Positions 35,030-44,994 of a stretch of 64,000 bases of DNA are shown here, piece by piece. The translations under genes and the position numbers were made by a program. Below the pieces are notes generated by a model, which searched no databases, had not been told where the DNA came from, and saw nothing but the letters and a program-made list of their open reading frames with translations. The stretch's first letter is position 1; each line of letters opens with the position of its first letter. The stretch is from NCBI GenBank assembly GCA_026315105.1, contig CM048748.1, positions 19,935,078 to 19,999,077 on the forward strand. The letters run 5' to 3'. Origin of the DNA: Locusta migratoria (Eukaryota; Arthropoda; Insecta; Orthoptera; Acrididae).

Positions 35030-35214
35030 CGCTTTCCTAAAGTAACACCAGCAAGCTTGATTAAAGATCTCATACATGGAGAAGCTATTAATAATTGGTC
35101 ATCAGTATCTTCTGAAGCAGAGTCAAAACTCATAACCTGATCGCAAACAAACTGGGCATGCTGCAGCAATATATCTTCCGAAAAACACGATATGCCACTC
35201 GGTGGTACAACAGT
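35030..35214 (-). CDS. Dnmt1: DNMT1 exon: RFTS end and RFTS-CXXC linker
   Basis: Exon of 185 nt starting in phase 0 and ending in phase 2. It encodes a VVPPSG turn, SEDILLQHAQFVCDQV, an acidic stretch and SPCMRSLIKLAGVTLGK, in the order expected for DNMT1. The acceptor follows a T-rich tract ending TTTTTTTAG; the donor is GTATGT. The split codon completes to Arg with the next exon. It lies about 470 bp from one end of the Gypsy insertion in the upstream intron. Confidence 0.95.
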
Positions 35215-35681
35215 CTAAAAAATTAAAAAAATAATAGGTTATAAATGAAAATTGTAGCTAGATAAATCATATTTAAACATCAAGGATGAATCAGATTCTC
35301 TCTTATCTCATACCCCTTCCCTTGTGAGTAATCAATCAGTTCTTCAGCACACAACACTCTCGGAAAAAACATTTTCTAACAGATTGGGAAGGAAAAAATG
35401 TGCAAATTTGATAAACTGCCATTTAGGAATGAGAAATACAAATTAATTAGATTTCAGTTTTGGTAAAAATCCAGAACCTTTATAAAATAATAGTTATTCT
35501 ATATGCAGGATCTGAAGGAGCAGAATATTAAAGCTATAAATTTTGAGAACCATACAAAGAATCAAAGTTAAATGATCAATCCAATAAAAACAGGTTCACA
35601 TTCGTAAGCCTATTTAATGTTTGGAGATGTAGCCATTGTCTTTGTTTTCCATATGTAGGGTAATTTTTCTGACCAAATTTT
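35215..35681. other. Intron stretch next to the Gypsy insertion
   Basis: AT-rich intron between the RFTS exon acceptor and the Gypsy target duplication. Nothing recognisable. Confidence 0.6.
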
Positions 35682-35686
35682 GAGTC

Positions 35687-36117
35687 TTTTGTGTCCCAGC
35701 CTCGTCGTAGGTGTCGGTGGCCGAGTGGAATGAGACCGACACGCTGGTGCAGGTACGGAGGGGAGCAGCCAGAAACTATAAACACTCGAATAAATTAGAA
35801 AGATATATATTGCACAGAATGTAACAATACTTAACTTTTACACAGTACTGCAGAATGTTGATACATAGTTATTAGAGGCCTGCCTAGTGCCTGTACAATA
35901 GCAAAGTCTTCACTCGTGCCTATCGGATTACGAAGGTCCTAACTCGTTGCTCTCTCAGTCCGCAGTGCGAAGTGGCCGATGTCCTTCAGTGGTGGCCACG
36001 AGCGGCGTTGTACCAGAGGGCGCTCGTGGCTGTCGTCGGAAGAACGCCGCGCCGTGCATGCATGGCGGCGCGCGGCGAAAGTAGGTGGCGCGCACTTTGT
36101 ACTTGTGCGACACCACA
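35687..36117 (-). repeat. Gypsy 3' LTR
   Basis: Downstream LTR, matching the 5' copy along its full 431 bp by eye. The end of the pol frame overlaps its first 132 bp. It is preceded on the minus strand by the polypurine tract at 36118-36129. Confidence 0.92.
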
Positions 36118-39100
36118 CCCCTCCCCCCCAAACCGCCGCGCCGTCGTGGCGTAGGGCTGAGGGCCACGGCGACGGCACTGGGAGGAGGGCCTGAGCGGGG
36201 GCGTTACTGGTGGGACGGGCGTCGTAGCGGAGGCCGGGATCGAGACGCCGTCCGCGCCCCGGCATCCGCCTTGCGATCCTCCAGGGAACCCGCCGAAACC
36301 TGGGGAAGGGCGCCCGCCCCCGCCCAGAGGGAGCAGGTCATCTTCTTCTGAGGTGCGTGGCCCAAGCTGGGGGGGCCCGCACGGTCCCGGAGTCCCTCTC
36401 GGTGACGCTGTCATCTGCGGCGGCGACAGCGGCGGCGACGACTGCGTCGGATGTACGTCGACGTCCATAGGGATCTCGTAGTCCGGGGACGAACGATGTG
36501 GCTGTGCTCCCTGGCGGTGAACTGGGTCTGGAATCAAGAAACCGGAGACAGGATCGCGCGGTCTGTGCAGGCGCAATTGGTTTGCGTGGCGCCGCAGCTC
36601 CGACCCTGTGGAAGAACGTACAACAAACATATTGCGCCCAAGCACGCGTTGAATGGTGCCCGGCAACCATGTCTTCTTGTTTCCAGCAAACACCCTGTAC
36701 AGCACCGGCGTGGAAACCTGAAAACGCGTAGCGCCATACGAACCGACTCGGTGCGTGGGAGGCTGCAGCAGGTGAAGGAGAGTGCGGTGACGGCGGCCGT
36801 GTAGCAGCTCGGCAGGAGACGGGCCGTCACGTGGCATGCACCGATACGTAGACAGGAAAATTTGAAGTGCTTGCTGCCTGGAGTGCTGACCTTTCATCTT
36901 CTCCATGTGAGACTTGAATGTTCGAACGAAACGTTCTGCTTCACCATTGGACTGAGGGTGAAAAGGTGCGGTGGTGATATGCTGAATGCCATTCACACGA
37001 CAGAACTGTTGAAATTCCGCACTAACAAACTGAGGTCCATTGTCACTGACGATAGTTTCAGGCAAGCCTTCGATGCAAAACACTGATGTTAAGGCACTGA
37101 TTGTACTAGACGCTGTCGTTGAGTTCATGGCAATCACAAAAGGAAACTTGCTGAAAGCGTCTACAACGATTAACCAGCGCGTATTCCAGAAAGGTCCGGC
37201 AAAGTCAATATGTAAACGTTGCCATGGTCCCTTGGGGCGTGGCCAGTCTGAGAAACGTTGCGGAGGAGCCGCCTGATGCTCCGCACAAACTGAACACTGT
37301 GACGTCATACTCTCTATCTGAGCGTCCATACCAACCCAGGTACAATGACGCCTGGCCAGTTGCTTTGTCCTAACAATGCCCCAATGTCCTTGATGCAGGA
37401 GGCGTAACACTTCTCGTTGCAGGGAACGAGGAACAATCACTCTTGCTTGGTCGTTGTCGGTATGCAACAACAGGACACCCTGACTTAAAGATAATGCATG
37501 ACGTTGTGCAAAATAACGTCGAACCAGAGGCCGATCAATGTCTTTGGCTCTGGCAGGCCAACCAAAGCGAACAAAACGTGCTACCACACTTAAGTCTGCA
37601 TCCGCAGCTGTTTCCTGTGCAACCCGACGAGAGTTCAAAGGAAAGTCTGCGACAGCGGAAGCATCTCTGGAGTCTATCTGACAACATGCCATTTCTGAAG
37701 AATCAAATGATACATCCTGGCCAACCGGAAGTCGGGAAAGTGTGTCCGCGTTGGCATGTTTAGTGGTAGGTCGGTACAAAATCTCATACTGATAATTTGA
37801 CAATATCAAGGACCATCTCTGAAGCTTTTGTGCCGTACGTGGCGGAATCGGCTTTGTGGGTGAGAACAACGACGTGAGAGGCTTGTGGTCTGTCAACAAA
37901 TAGAATTTTCTGCCATAGAGATAATGATGAAACTTTGTGACGCCGTAAATGATTGCTAAGGCCTCCTTTTCTATCTGACTGTAATTCTGTTGCGTCGGCG
38001 TCAGTAGCTTGGATGCAAAGGCAATAGGACGATCATGACATCCAATACGATGTGACAGAACAACACCCACACCGTACGATGAGGCGTCAACTGCTAGCAC
38101 TACAGGCTTCTGTGGGTCAAAGGGAATCAAACATGCATCACTGAGTAGCGCCGACTTTAGTTTGTCAAAGGCAACCTGACAATCTTTAGACCATACAAAA
38201 GGAACATTCTTCCTACGTAAGTGATGCAGTGGAGCTGCAATCTGAGAGGCATTGGGAATAAACCTGAAATAATAATTAAGCTTTCCCATCACTGCTTGCA
38301 ATTCCTGCACATTCTTAGGAGGAGGCAAATCTTTGATTGCTCTAAGATGTGACTGTAAGGGATGGATTCCTTGGGCATTAATCACATGGCCTAGGTACTC
38401 TATTTCAGTCTGAAAAAACGAACACTTTGCTTTATTGCAACGTAGACCTGCTGCAGTCAAAACTTTGAAAAGGCACTCCAGGTTTGCTAAATGTTCTTCA
38501 ACTGTACGTCCGGATACCACAATGTCATCTAAATAGTTCGAACAACACGGTACAGAAACTGTCAGCTGTTCCAAAAAGCGCTGAAAAATAGCGGGAGCGG
38601 AAGAACTGCCAAAGGGTAGGCGTTGAAATTGAAAAAGGCCCATGTGAGTATTAATGACGAAAAACTTTTTTGACTCGTCATCAAGTGGAATTTGTAAGTA
38701 TGCCTCTGCTAAATCAATCTTAGAAAAGAAGCGAGACTGTCCTAATTTGTCCATCAGTTCGTCAGGTCTGGGCAGGGGGTAAGTGTCTACAATTGTTTGA
38801 CTGTTCACTGTTGATTTGAAGTCCGCACAGAGACGAAGTTTTCCTGACGGCTTGGGTATAATTACTAAAGGCGAGGCCCACTGACTCGCAGAAACAGGAG
38901 AAATCACCCCACTATCTTGCCAACGTTTAAGTTCTTCCGCAACTGTATCACGCAAGGCGATAGGCACTGGTCTAGCTTTACGAAATTTTGGAACTGCAGA
39001 TTCTTTTAAAGTTACATGTGCCACGAAGTCTTTTGCACAACCTAGTTCCGGCGAAAACAAGTCACTATATTTGTCACACAATGCATTGATTTTATCCTGA

Positions 39101-39768
39101 GGCACTATTGACGAAATTTGAAGCACATCTCTTTGAATTGATAAACCAAACAAGTCAAAAGCATCTAGTCCAAAAATGTTCTGTGTCGATTTGGCCTGAA
39201 GAACTACAAAAGCAACCGTTTTTGTTACACCTTGGAAAGAGGCAGGCAGGCTACATGTTCCTAGCACGGGAATATTTTCACCTGTGTACGCTGTTAACAC
39301 TTGCTGTGACGGCGACAATTTTGGCGAACCCAGAAGTCCATAAGTATCTTTATTGATTAATGTAACAGCGGAACCAGTATCAAGCTGAAATTGCACAGTC
39401 TTATTTTCTATGGAGAGATTCACAAACAGTTTTTGCTTGCGGCGCTCGACAGGCGCGCGAATGTGGGCAACGTCTGCTGCGGTTTGTGTGCTGCGTATGC
39501 GCGGGCCGCGTTGTGAAGGAAGCGGCTCAGACTCGGCACACAGCGGATTAACAACACTGTCACTAGATGACACTACCGCCGGATCGGCGTCCGCGCAATG
39601 CGAGGCTACTGCACTAAAATTACTTTGAGTAGCTACACCAATTCTACTGTCTCTAGCTACACAGTACGGGGCACTATTACAATTAGAAGTTGCAGAAGGC
39701 ACTATTTTCACTACAGGAATGCACTGTCCATAGTCATTTTGCTTGTCCCGAACCCTTTTCCGTTGCAC
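35986..39768 (-). CDS. pol: Gypsy pol (PR-RT-RH-IN)
   Basis: A 1,260-codon uninterrupted frame. The aspartic protease motif DTGS is at residues 130-133. RT shows IDLAEAYLQIPLD and YLDD at 412-415. RNase H starts AVDASSYGVGVV with Asp561. Integrase has an HHCC finger (about 790-830) and a DDE triad at about Asp855, Asp909 and Glu945 (DNGPQFVS; HPQSNGEAERF). The final 200 residues are Pro/Arg-rich and end inside the 3' LTR. All key catalytic residues are present. It is in the same frame as gag, four codons past its stop, with no ATG at the join, so expression by readthrough or internal start is inferred. Confidence 0.95.
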   Translation of the reverse strand: MQRKRVRDKQNDYGQCIPVVKIVPSATSNCNSAPYCVARDSRIGVATQSNFSAVASHCADADPAVVSSSDSVVNPLCAESEPLPSQRGPRIRSTQTAADVAHIRAPVERRKQKLFVNLSIENKTVQFQLDTGSAVTLINKDTYGLLGSPKLSPSQQVLTAYTGENIPVLGTCSLPASFQGVTKTVAFVVLQAKSTQNIFGLDAFDLFGLSIQRDVLQISSIVPQDKINALCDKYSDLFSPELGCAKDFVAHVTLKESAVPKFRKARPVPIALRDTVAEELKRWQDSGVISPVSASQWASPLVIIPKPSGKLRLCADFKSTVNSQTIVDTYPLPRPDELMDKLGQSRFFSKIDLAEAYLQIPLDDESKKFFVINTHMGLFQFQRLPFGSSSAPAIFQRFLEQLTVSVPCCSNYLDDIVVSGRTVEEHLANLECLFKVLTAAGLRCNKAKCSFFQTEIEYLGHVINAQGIHPLQSHLRAIKDLPPPKNVQELQAVMGKLNYYFRFIPNASQIAAPLHHLRRKNVPFVWSKDCQVAFDKLKSALLSDACLIPFDPQKPVVLAVDASSYGVGVVLSHRIGCHDRPIAFASKLLTPTQQNYSQIEKEALAIIYGVTKFHHYLYGRKFYLLTDHKPLTSLFSPTKPIPPRTAQKLQRWSLILSNYQYEILYRPTTKHANADTLSRLPVGQDVSFDSSEMACCQIDSRDASAVADFPLNSRRVAQETAADADLSVVARFVRFGWPARAKDIDRPLVRRYFAQRHALSLSQGVLLLHTDNDQARVIVPRSLQREVLRLLHQGHWGIVRTKQLARRHCTWVGMDAQIESMTSQCSVCAEHQAAPPQRFSDWPRPKGPWQRLHIDFAGPFWNTRWLIVVDAFSKFPFVIAMNSTTASSTISALTSVFCIEGLPETIVSDNGPQFVSAEFQQFCRVNGIQHITTAPFHPQSNGEAERFVRTFKSHMEKMKGQHSRQQALQIFLSTYRCMPRDGPSPAELLHGRRHRTLLHLLQPPTHRVGSYGATRFQVSTPVLYRVFAGNKKTWLPGTIQRVLGRNMFVVRSSTGSELRRHANQLRLHRPRDPVSGFLIPDPVHRQGAQPHRSSPDYEIPMDVDVHPTQSSPPLSPPQMTASPRGTPGPCGPPQLGPRTSEEDDLLPLGGGGRPSPGFGGFPGGSQGGCRGADGVSIPASATTPVPPVTPPLRPSSQCRRRGPQPYATTARRFGGEGCGVAQVQSARHLLSPRAAMHARRGVLPTTATSALWYNAARGHH
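36118..36129 (-). other. Polypurine tract
   Basis: Minus-strand GGGGGGGAGGGG immediately upstream of the 3' LTR, the expected site of plus-strand DNA priming in LTR elements. Confidence 0.85.
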
Positions 39769-39780
39769 TGTTTTACGCGC

Positions 39781-40965
39781 TCATTGGCGCTTGCTACGTG
39801 GTGCACTATATAGTTTTGCCATAGGCGCAGAACTACTTTCTTGCAATTGAGATCCAAGGAAAGCACTGTTCAATTCCACAGCCCGTATAACATTTACAGA
39901 ATGAACTGTTCTCGCACTTTGCGAAGCACCGTTTCTAACGTTACTGTTCTTTGAGTTTTTAATTTGCATACACACAGACTGCACATGTCCCGATTTGCCA
40001 CATTGATAACAGGTTGCGTTGCGACTTGGGCACTGTGCACGTTTGTGGCGAGATACACACTGGGGGCAAGATTTACGTACATTTTTCTGAAATGAGCGTC
40101 GGCGCCCGTTATTCAAATCACTGTTTCTAACACGACGGGGCGACCTTTGCGTCGCACTTTTACTCTGGCTACTGTTCACTGTCTGTTCAGCACGGCCGGT
40201 AGAAAAATAAGAATCACTAGTGCTATACTGAGAACTACGGCTAGGAAAGCGTCCGTTGCGGCGCACTGAATTTACACTATGGCTTTGCATTTCTACATCT
40301 GCTAAGTCAAAAGTATCATGCGCTTCTATAAGCTGCAGTACACTGTCTAATGAAGGGTCTGACTGTTTTAGAATTGCTGCCCTAATTCTGGGGTCCTGAA
40401 TGTTCTGCGTAATTGCATCCCTCAACATCACGTCACTATGCGAAAGTCCACAAGAGCAAGTAAATTTACATTGGCGGGTTAAGCCCTTCAATTCCGTAAT
40501 CCACTCTTGGTGTGACTGCTGCGGTAATTTTTTAAGTCTGAAAAATCGGTATCGTGCAGCGGCTACTAGAACTTTTCTCTCATAATGAGCATTCAGTACA
40601 TCTACAATTTCTTCAAAGTCTACATCACGAGGAGATGCGTGCGGGAATAGTTTTTGCAGTAACACGAAAGTTTTGGGGCCCACCACAGACAATAAAAGAT
40701 GCTTAACAGTCTGACCTGTAAGTTGATGAGCCGCGACGAGTTCTTGAAACTGCGCCAGATAATCACTCCATTCTTCCTCACGTTCGTTGTATTGGCGAAA
40801 CGTAGGAAGTGTTGCGGCGGCAGGTGTGGGCTGCTGAAGCGGCGGCTGTTGTTGTTGGTGAGCAGCCTGTGTCGTCAACTGCGACACGGCCTGGAGAAGC
40901 TGGGTAATTTGCGCCGTCTGTAACTGAATAATTTCCATTAAGTTTGGGTTCGGGGTAGTGGCCAT
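39781..40965 (-). CDS. gag: Gypsy gag
   Basis: A 394-codon frame beginning MATTPNPNLMEIIQLQ, with a Gln/Pro-rich N-terminus and a capsid-like middle (QYNEREEEWSDYLAQFQEL; RYRFFRLKKLPQQSHQEWI). One CCHC zinc knuckle, CYQCGKSGHVQSVC, is at about residue 330, preceded by a CPQC..H..CPS half-knuckle. It forms the retrotransposon particle and binds RNA. It ends at a TGA, after which the pol frame continues in the same register. Confidence 0.93.
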   Translation of the reverse strand: MATTPNPNLMEIIQLQTAQITQLLQAVSQLTTQAAHQQQQPPLQQPTPAAATLPTFRQYNEREEEWSDYLAQFQELVAAHQLTGQTVKHLLLSVVGPKTFVLLQKLFPHASPRDVDFEEIVDVLNAHYERKVLVAAARYRFFRLKKLPQQSHQEWITELKGLTRQCKFTCSCGLSHSDVMLRDAITQNIQDPRIRAAILKQSDPSLDSVLQLIEAHDTFDLADVEMQSHSVNSVRRNGRFPSRSSQYSTSDSYFSTGRAEQTVNSSQSKSATQRSPRRVRNSDLNNGRRRSFQKNVRKSCPQCVSRHKRAQCPSRNATCYQCGKSGHVQSVCMQIKNSKNSNVRNGASQSARTVHSVNVIRAVELNSAFLGSQLQESSSAPMAKLYSAPRSKRQ

Positions 40966-41195
40966 GCTGACCGATTAGGCGCCGCGTATACAAGTAAATT
41001 AGTACAAAACACAAATGCAATAGGAAAGAGGACGCTCTGCAACAAAAAAAGTCCACAAACACGTAACTGAAAATGTTCCCCCAAAAATCTTATAATAAGG
41101 GTGGGTGGGCGGGAGCAATTTTTGCGTGCTCCGACTGCTGCTGTCTGGCTGCTGCAAGCGGGCTGGTCCAAGGTTCTATCACTCCTCGTCGCCAC

Positions 41196-41626
41196 TTTTG
41201 TGTCCCAGCCTCGTCGTAGGTGTCGGTGGCCGAGTGGAATGAGACCGACACGCTGGTGCAGGTACGGAGGGGAGCAGCCAGAAACTATAAACACTCGAAT
41301 AAATTAGAAAGATATATATTGCACAGAATGTAACAATACTTAACTTTTACACAGTACTGCAGAATGTTGATACATAGTTATTAGAGGCCTGCCTAGTGCC
41401 TGTACAATAGCAAAGTCTTCACTCGTGCCTATCGGATTACGAAGGTCCTAACTCGTTGCTCTCTCAGTCCGCAGTGCGAAGTGGCCGATGTCCTTCAGTG
41501 GTGGCCACGAGCGGCGTTGTACCAGAGGGCGCTCGTGGCTGTCGTCGGAAGAACGCCGCGCCGTGCATGCATGGCGGCGCGCGGCGAAAGTAGGTGGCGC
41601 GCACTTTGTACTTGTGCGACACCACA
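41196..41626 (-). repeat. Gypsy 5' LTR
   Basis: Upstream LTR with respect to the minus-strand coding direction. It starts TGTGGTGTCGCACAAG and ends GACACAAAA on that strand. A TATATATC-type box lies at about 41312-41319. The primer-binding-like sequence directly follows as GTGGCGACGAGGAGTG. Confidence 0.9.
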
Positions 41627-41631
41627 GAGTC

Positions 41632-42142
41632 AATTTCCGCCAAAGGCCCATCTTCCGCCAACATCCGAGTAATACCACATGCCAAAGCCAATAGTCACAC
41701 CCGTGATAAAGTCAGAGCCACATGTACCGCCATATTCGTTATTGTTTCCTAATCAAACACTGCAGATGCTTTTCTAATGACTGCTGTCACACCACACATG
41801 GAATCCATGCAACATTTCTTACTGTAGTGAAATATCTTCAGCAGATGAACTAATCGGTGGAATATGAAATCCAAAATTTTCAACATTTTTTCCTTCTAGA
41901 AGTATGGAGAGTTTATAACCTCGTATTAGGGATGGGTGATCTTTGATCAATCTTTGTGAATCTATATTAATCGTGATTTTGAATTAATCCTGTCACTGCC
42001 GATCTGTTGGCCTGAGAACAAACCTTCTGATCTTCAGTCATTTGATATGAGATTTGACTAAACAAATTATTCCACGTATTATTTTGTATTGATATGTGCA
42101 TCCTGATGTCAGTCTCATATTGTGCTTTTTAGGCTGTTGGGC

Positions 42143-42228
<86 letters not shown>

Positions 42229-43074
42229 TAACCTGCACTGACAATATTTCTAAGGCAAAAATATTTATTAGTGGTCTATAACAGCCTTTGATTCCCTAAT
42301 AGAAAAATCTGCTGAATCACCAACAGATTTTAAACTATTTATGGTATGATTTCAGTAACTTCTATAAAACCTCAAAGAAAATATAGTTATTAGTATTCTG
42401 AAAGAATTAAAGCCTACTCCTTTGAGTTTGGCAGCACTGAAAAGTTAAAGCAATAATTAATTAATTTTTGCACTGCACCTTGTGAACAATGCACTTTCAT
42501 TAGTGAAGCGAAGCGAAGCTCATATGGCATTGTTGACAGGGCAATTCCATAATCTGCACTTTCGCTGCTACAGCTCAGAACAATAATTTGAAGTAATTTA
42601 CCTTTAGTGCTAGCTGTCAGCAAACCAACTGTAGAAAGGTTTGTGGTTATGTTTTAAAGTTTCTATTCTTACCTTGGTATGGATCAAAATTGTGTATTAT
42701 TGTGAATGTGATTTTTTCAGAATTTCAGATTGTAGAATGGGGCCTGAAGAGAGTTTTGGAAGTAATTCATGAAGTCAGAAGATAATAAAAATACATTGTG
42801 TAAACTGTCATCACGCTAAAAGAAAATACAAATCAATTGGTTAAATACATTAAATGACTGATTTTGTGTTTTCATCGTGTCAAATCTATATTTTATTGTT
42901 TTGATATTTAACAGAATTGTTGCATTGCGGTTAGATCTAGAATGATCTGCAAAATCAATCTATTTGTGCAAGTTGCCCATTCGTACCTCATATGGTCAGT
43001 TTTCTCAAAGGTATTTAGAAAATTACTAGAAATTTATATTACAGAGCTATTCAATCAGTATTACTTCAAACTGA
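41632..43074. other. Intron stretch with poly(T) and (CA)n
   Basis: AT-rich intron. A T-run at about 42149-42178 is followed directly by (AC)n to about 42225. This pairing can be the tail of an old retroposed copy, but no body is recognisable. No coding similarity. Confidence 0.55.
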
Positions 43075-43657
43075 CTCAACCACACACATATACACACGAA
43101 CACACCACGGCAGAAATTTTTAAAAAGCAAAGAAGTTGGACAGAGATGCCAGTCGAGGCAGAGCCTCTCTCCAGAGAACAGAGGCAAAGAGTTTATTGAA
43201 TGGTGGGTGGAAATTTAAATTTAGTGGAGAGGCCAGGTGGGCAACGTGAAGAGAGACTATGCTGAAGGGCAAGTTACCATATCCAAAGTTTTGAAAGGTT
43301 GGTGTCTGTGAGAATTATCCACATAACCCGGACGGTGTAACACTGTGCCAAGATGTGCTGGCCATGCACCAAGGTATGCTTAGCCACAGGGTGATCCTCA
43401 TTACCAACAAACACTGTCGTCTGGACATATCAGCTGGTAAATCACGTGGTTGCTTTCGCAAGTGGCTCTGCCCTTAATCGTGTACAACTTCTGGGACTGG
43501 AGTAAGTGATGGTGGGCAGGTGCATAAGGCAGGTTTTACACTGGGGCTGGTTACATGGGTAGGAGCCGGAGGGCAGGGAAGATGGTTTGGGGATGTCATA
43601 GGGATGAACTAGAATGTTATGAAGATTAGGTGGGTGGCAAAAAGACACTCTTCATAG

Positions 43658-43658
<1 letters not shown>
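43075..43658 (-). mobile_element. Penelope-like element, endonuclease part (split by LINE)
   Basis: The minus strand carries the PLE Cys-rich linker (NILVHPYDIPKPSSLPSGSY), a damaged endonuclease, and the start of the terminus with CAAAGAAGTTGGACAGAGAT at its left end. It is interrupted at 43658, and the same element resumes at 49441 on the other side of an I-like LINE. Sequence between the FYVGM region and NEDHPV is partly deleted. Confidence 0.8.
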
Positions 43659-43697
<39 letters not shown>

Positions 43698-43803
43698 GAC
43701 TTTTGAGGTTATTAGCGCCGAATCAAAACTGGGATATACCCAAGGATAATAAGACTATAGAAAAACAGCTAAAACATAGAATAAAAAACAACAAAGGGAA
43801 GAG

Positions 43804-44994
43804 CTAGATGTCCTTTGACAAATTGGTCAAGTTGATAAAATTCAATACTCGAGCAACAGCCCGCGCGTCATCAGCTAAAATTTCTTCCAGTGTGTCCGGC
43901 AGATGTAGTGCAATCCAAACAGGAGTAAAATTGGAACACGACAATAAAACATGGCGCACTGACAGCAGGTGGCCACAGGAACATAACGGTGCGGGGTCAC
44001 CAGTGAGCAAGTGGCGGTGGCTGAACCGACAATGTCCAATCCGCAACCGGGCCAAGATGATCTCTTCTCGTCGCGAGCTGCGTGAGGTGGTCATCCAAGC
44101 CACTGGGAGCAGTTTAATGGTCCGAAGCTTATTATTTGTAAGCGAAGACCACACATTATGCCACGACGATGTAAGGCGACGGGAAAGAGCCTTTTGAATA
44201 TCATGCGATGTGACACAGTACGTAGCTGTCCGAGGTAAGAGAGTTGCAGCCTTGGCCGCGGCATCAGCAGCCTCGTTACCAGGCACGCCTCCATGGCCAC
44301 GTACCCCACAGGAGGTGAGCGTGAGGGCCGTCAGCAGCTAATAACTGAAGGGAGTGGTTGATTCGGTGCACAACAGGATGGGCCGAAAAGGGATAGCGCA
44401 GACACTGGATGGCGCTGAGGGAGTCAGAGGAGACGACATAGGAATGAGAATGGTGTCGGCGGATGTAGAGTACAGCCTGATAGATGGCAGAAAGGTCAGC
44501 CGTGAAATTCGAGTAGTGGTCATTAAGCCTGTACTGAAAACAGTCATTCCCAACAACAAACGCACATCCAACACCTTCATTGGTCTTTGAGCCATCAGTA
44601 TATATACGAAGACGGAATCTTCGAGCCATGCACAAAGTTCAAAAAATCTCAAGCAATAAACAGCATCCGAAGTACTCTCCTTCGGGAGTGAGGCGAATTC
44701 AAGGTGAATGCAAACTTGAGCCTGAAGCCAAGGTGGCGCTGGGCTCTCACCTATTTGAAATGTGGAAGGGAGGGTAAAATCGAGCTGCGGAACCAAACGA
44801 CGAAAACGGACTCCAGGAGGGAACAGGGCAATCGCAGACAGCCTGTAATGGCTATCGAGGGAGTCATTAAAAATGATGGATAGGAAGGGTGATGGGGCAT
44901 CGAAAGCAGACGACATGCATACCGACATAGCAATATGTCGCGTCGATAGGGTATAGGTAATTCAGCAGCTTCGGCATAGAGGCTGTCAACAGGG
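43804..44994 (-). pseudogene. I-like LINE ORF2: RNase H and C-terminus
   Basis: RIYTDGSKTNEGVGCAFVVG has the first Asp, TADLSAIYQAVLYI the Glu, YVVSSDSLSAIQCL the second Asp, and PGNEAADAAAKAA the last motif. The C-terminal Cys/His region LLTGDPAPLCSCGHLLSVRH follows. At least one frameshift lies near 44290. The presence of RNase H supports the I/R1-type lineages. Confidence 0.85.

Larger units (their letters stand above)
35687..41626 (-). mobile_element. Gypsy LTR retrotransposon, near intact
   Basis: A 5.94-kb element with two 431-bp LTRs at 35687-36117 and 41196-41626 that look identical base for base on reading. They are flanked by a 5-bp target duplication GAGTC (35682-35686 and 41627-41631). 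Coding strand is minus, the same as DNMT1. The order is gag, then protease-RT-RNase H-integrase, as in Metaviridae. A polypurine tract GGGGGGGAGGGG precedes the 3' LTR. Identical LTRs indicate a recent insertion. It sits in the large intron about 0.5 kb upstream of an RFTS exon. Confidence 0.95.

Noticed and set aside
35030..35214. Possible processed DNMT1 pseudogene
   Set aside because: Exons are separated by introns with proper splice sites and keep frame throughout, which excludes a retrocopy.
35972..36351. Several plus-strand open frames over the GC-rich Gypsy 3' end
   Set aside because: Antisense shadows of the pol frame and LTR; no start or splice context and no family resemblance.
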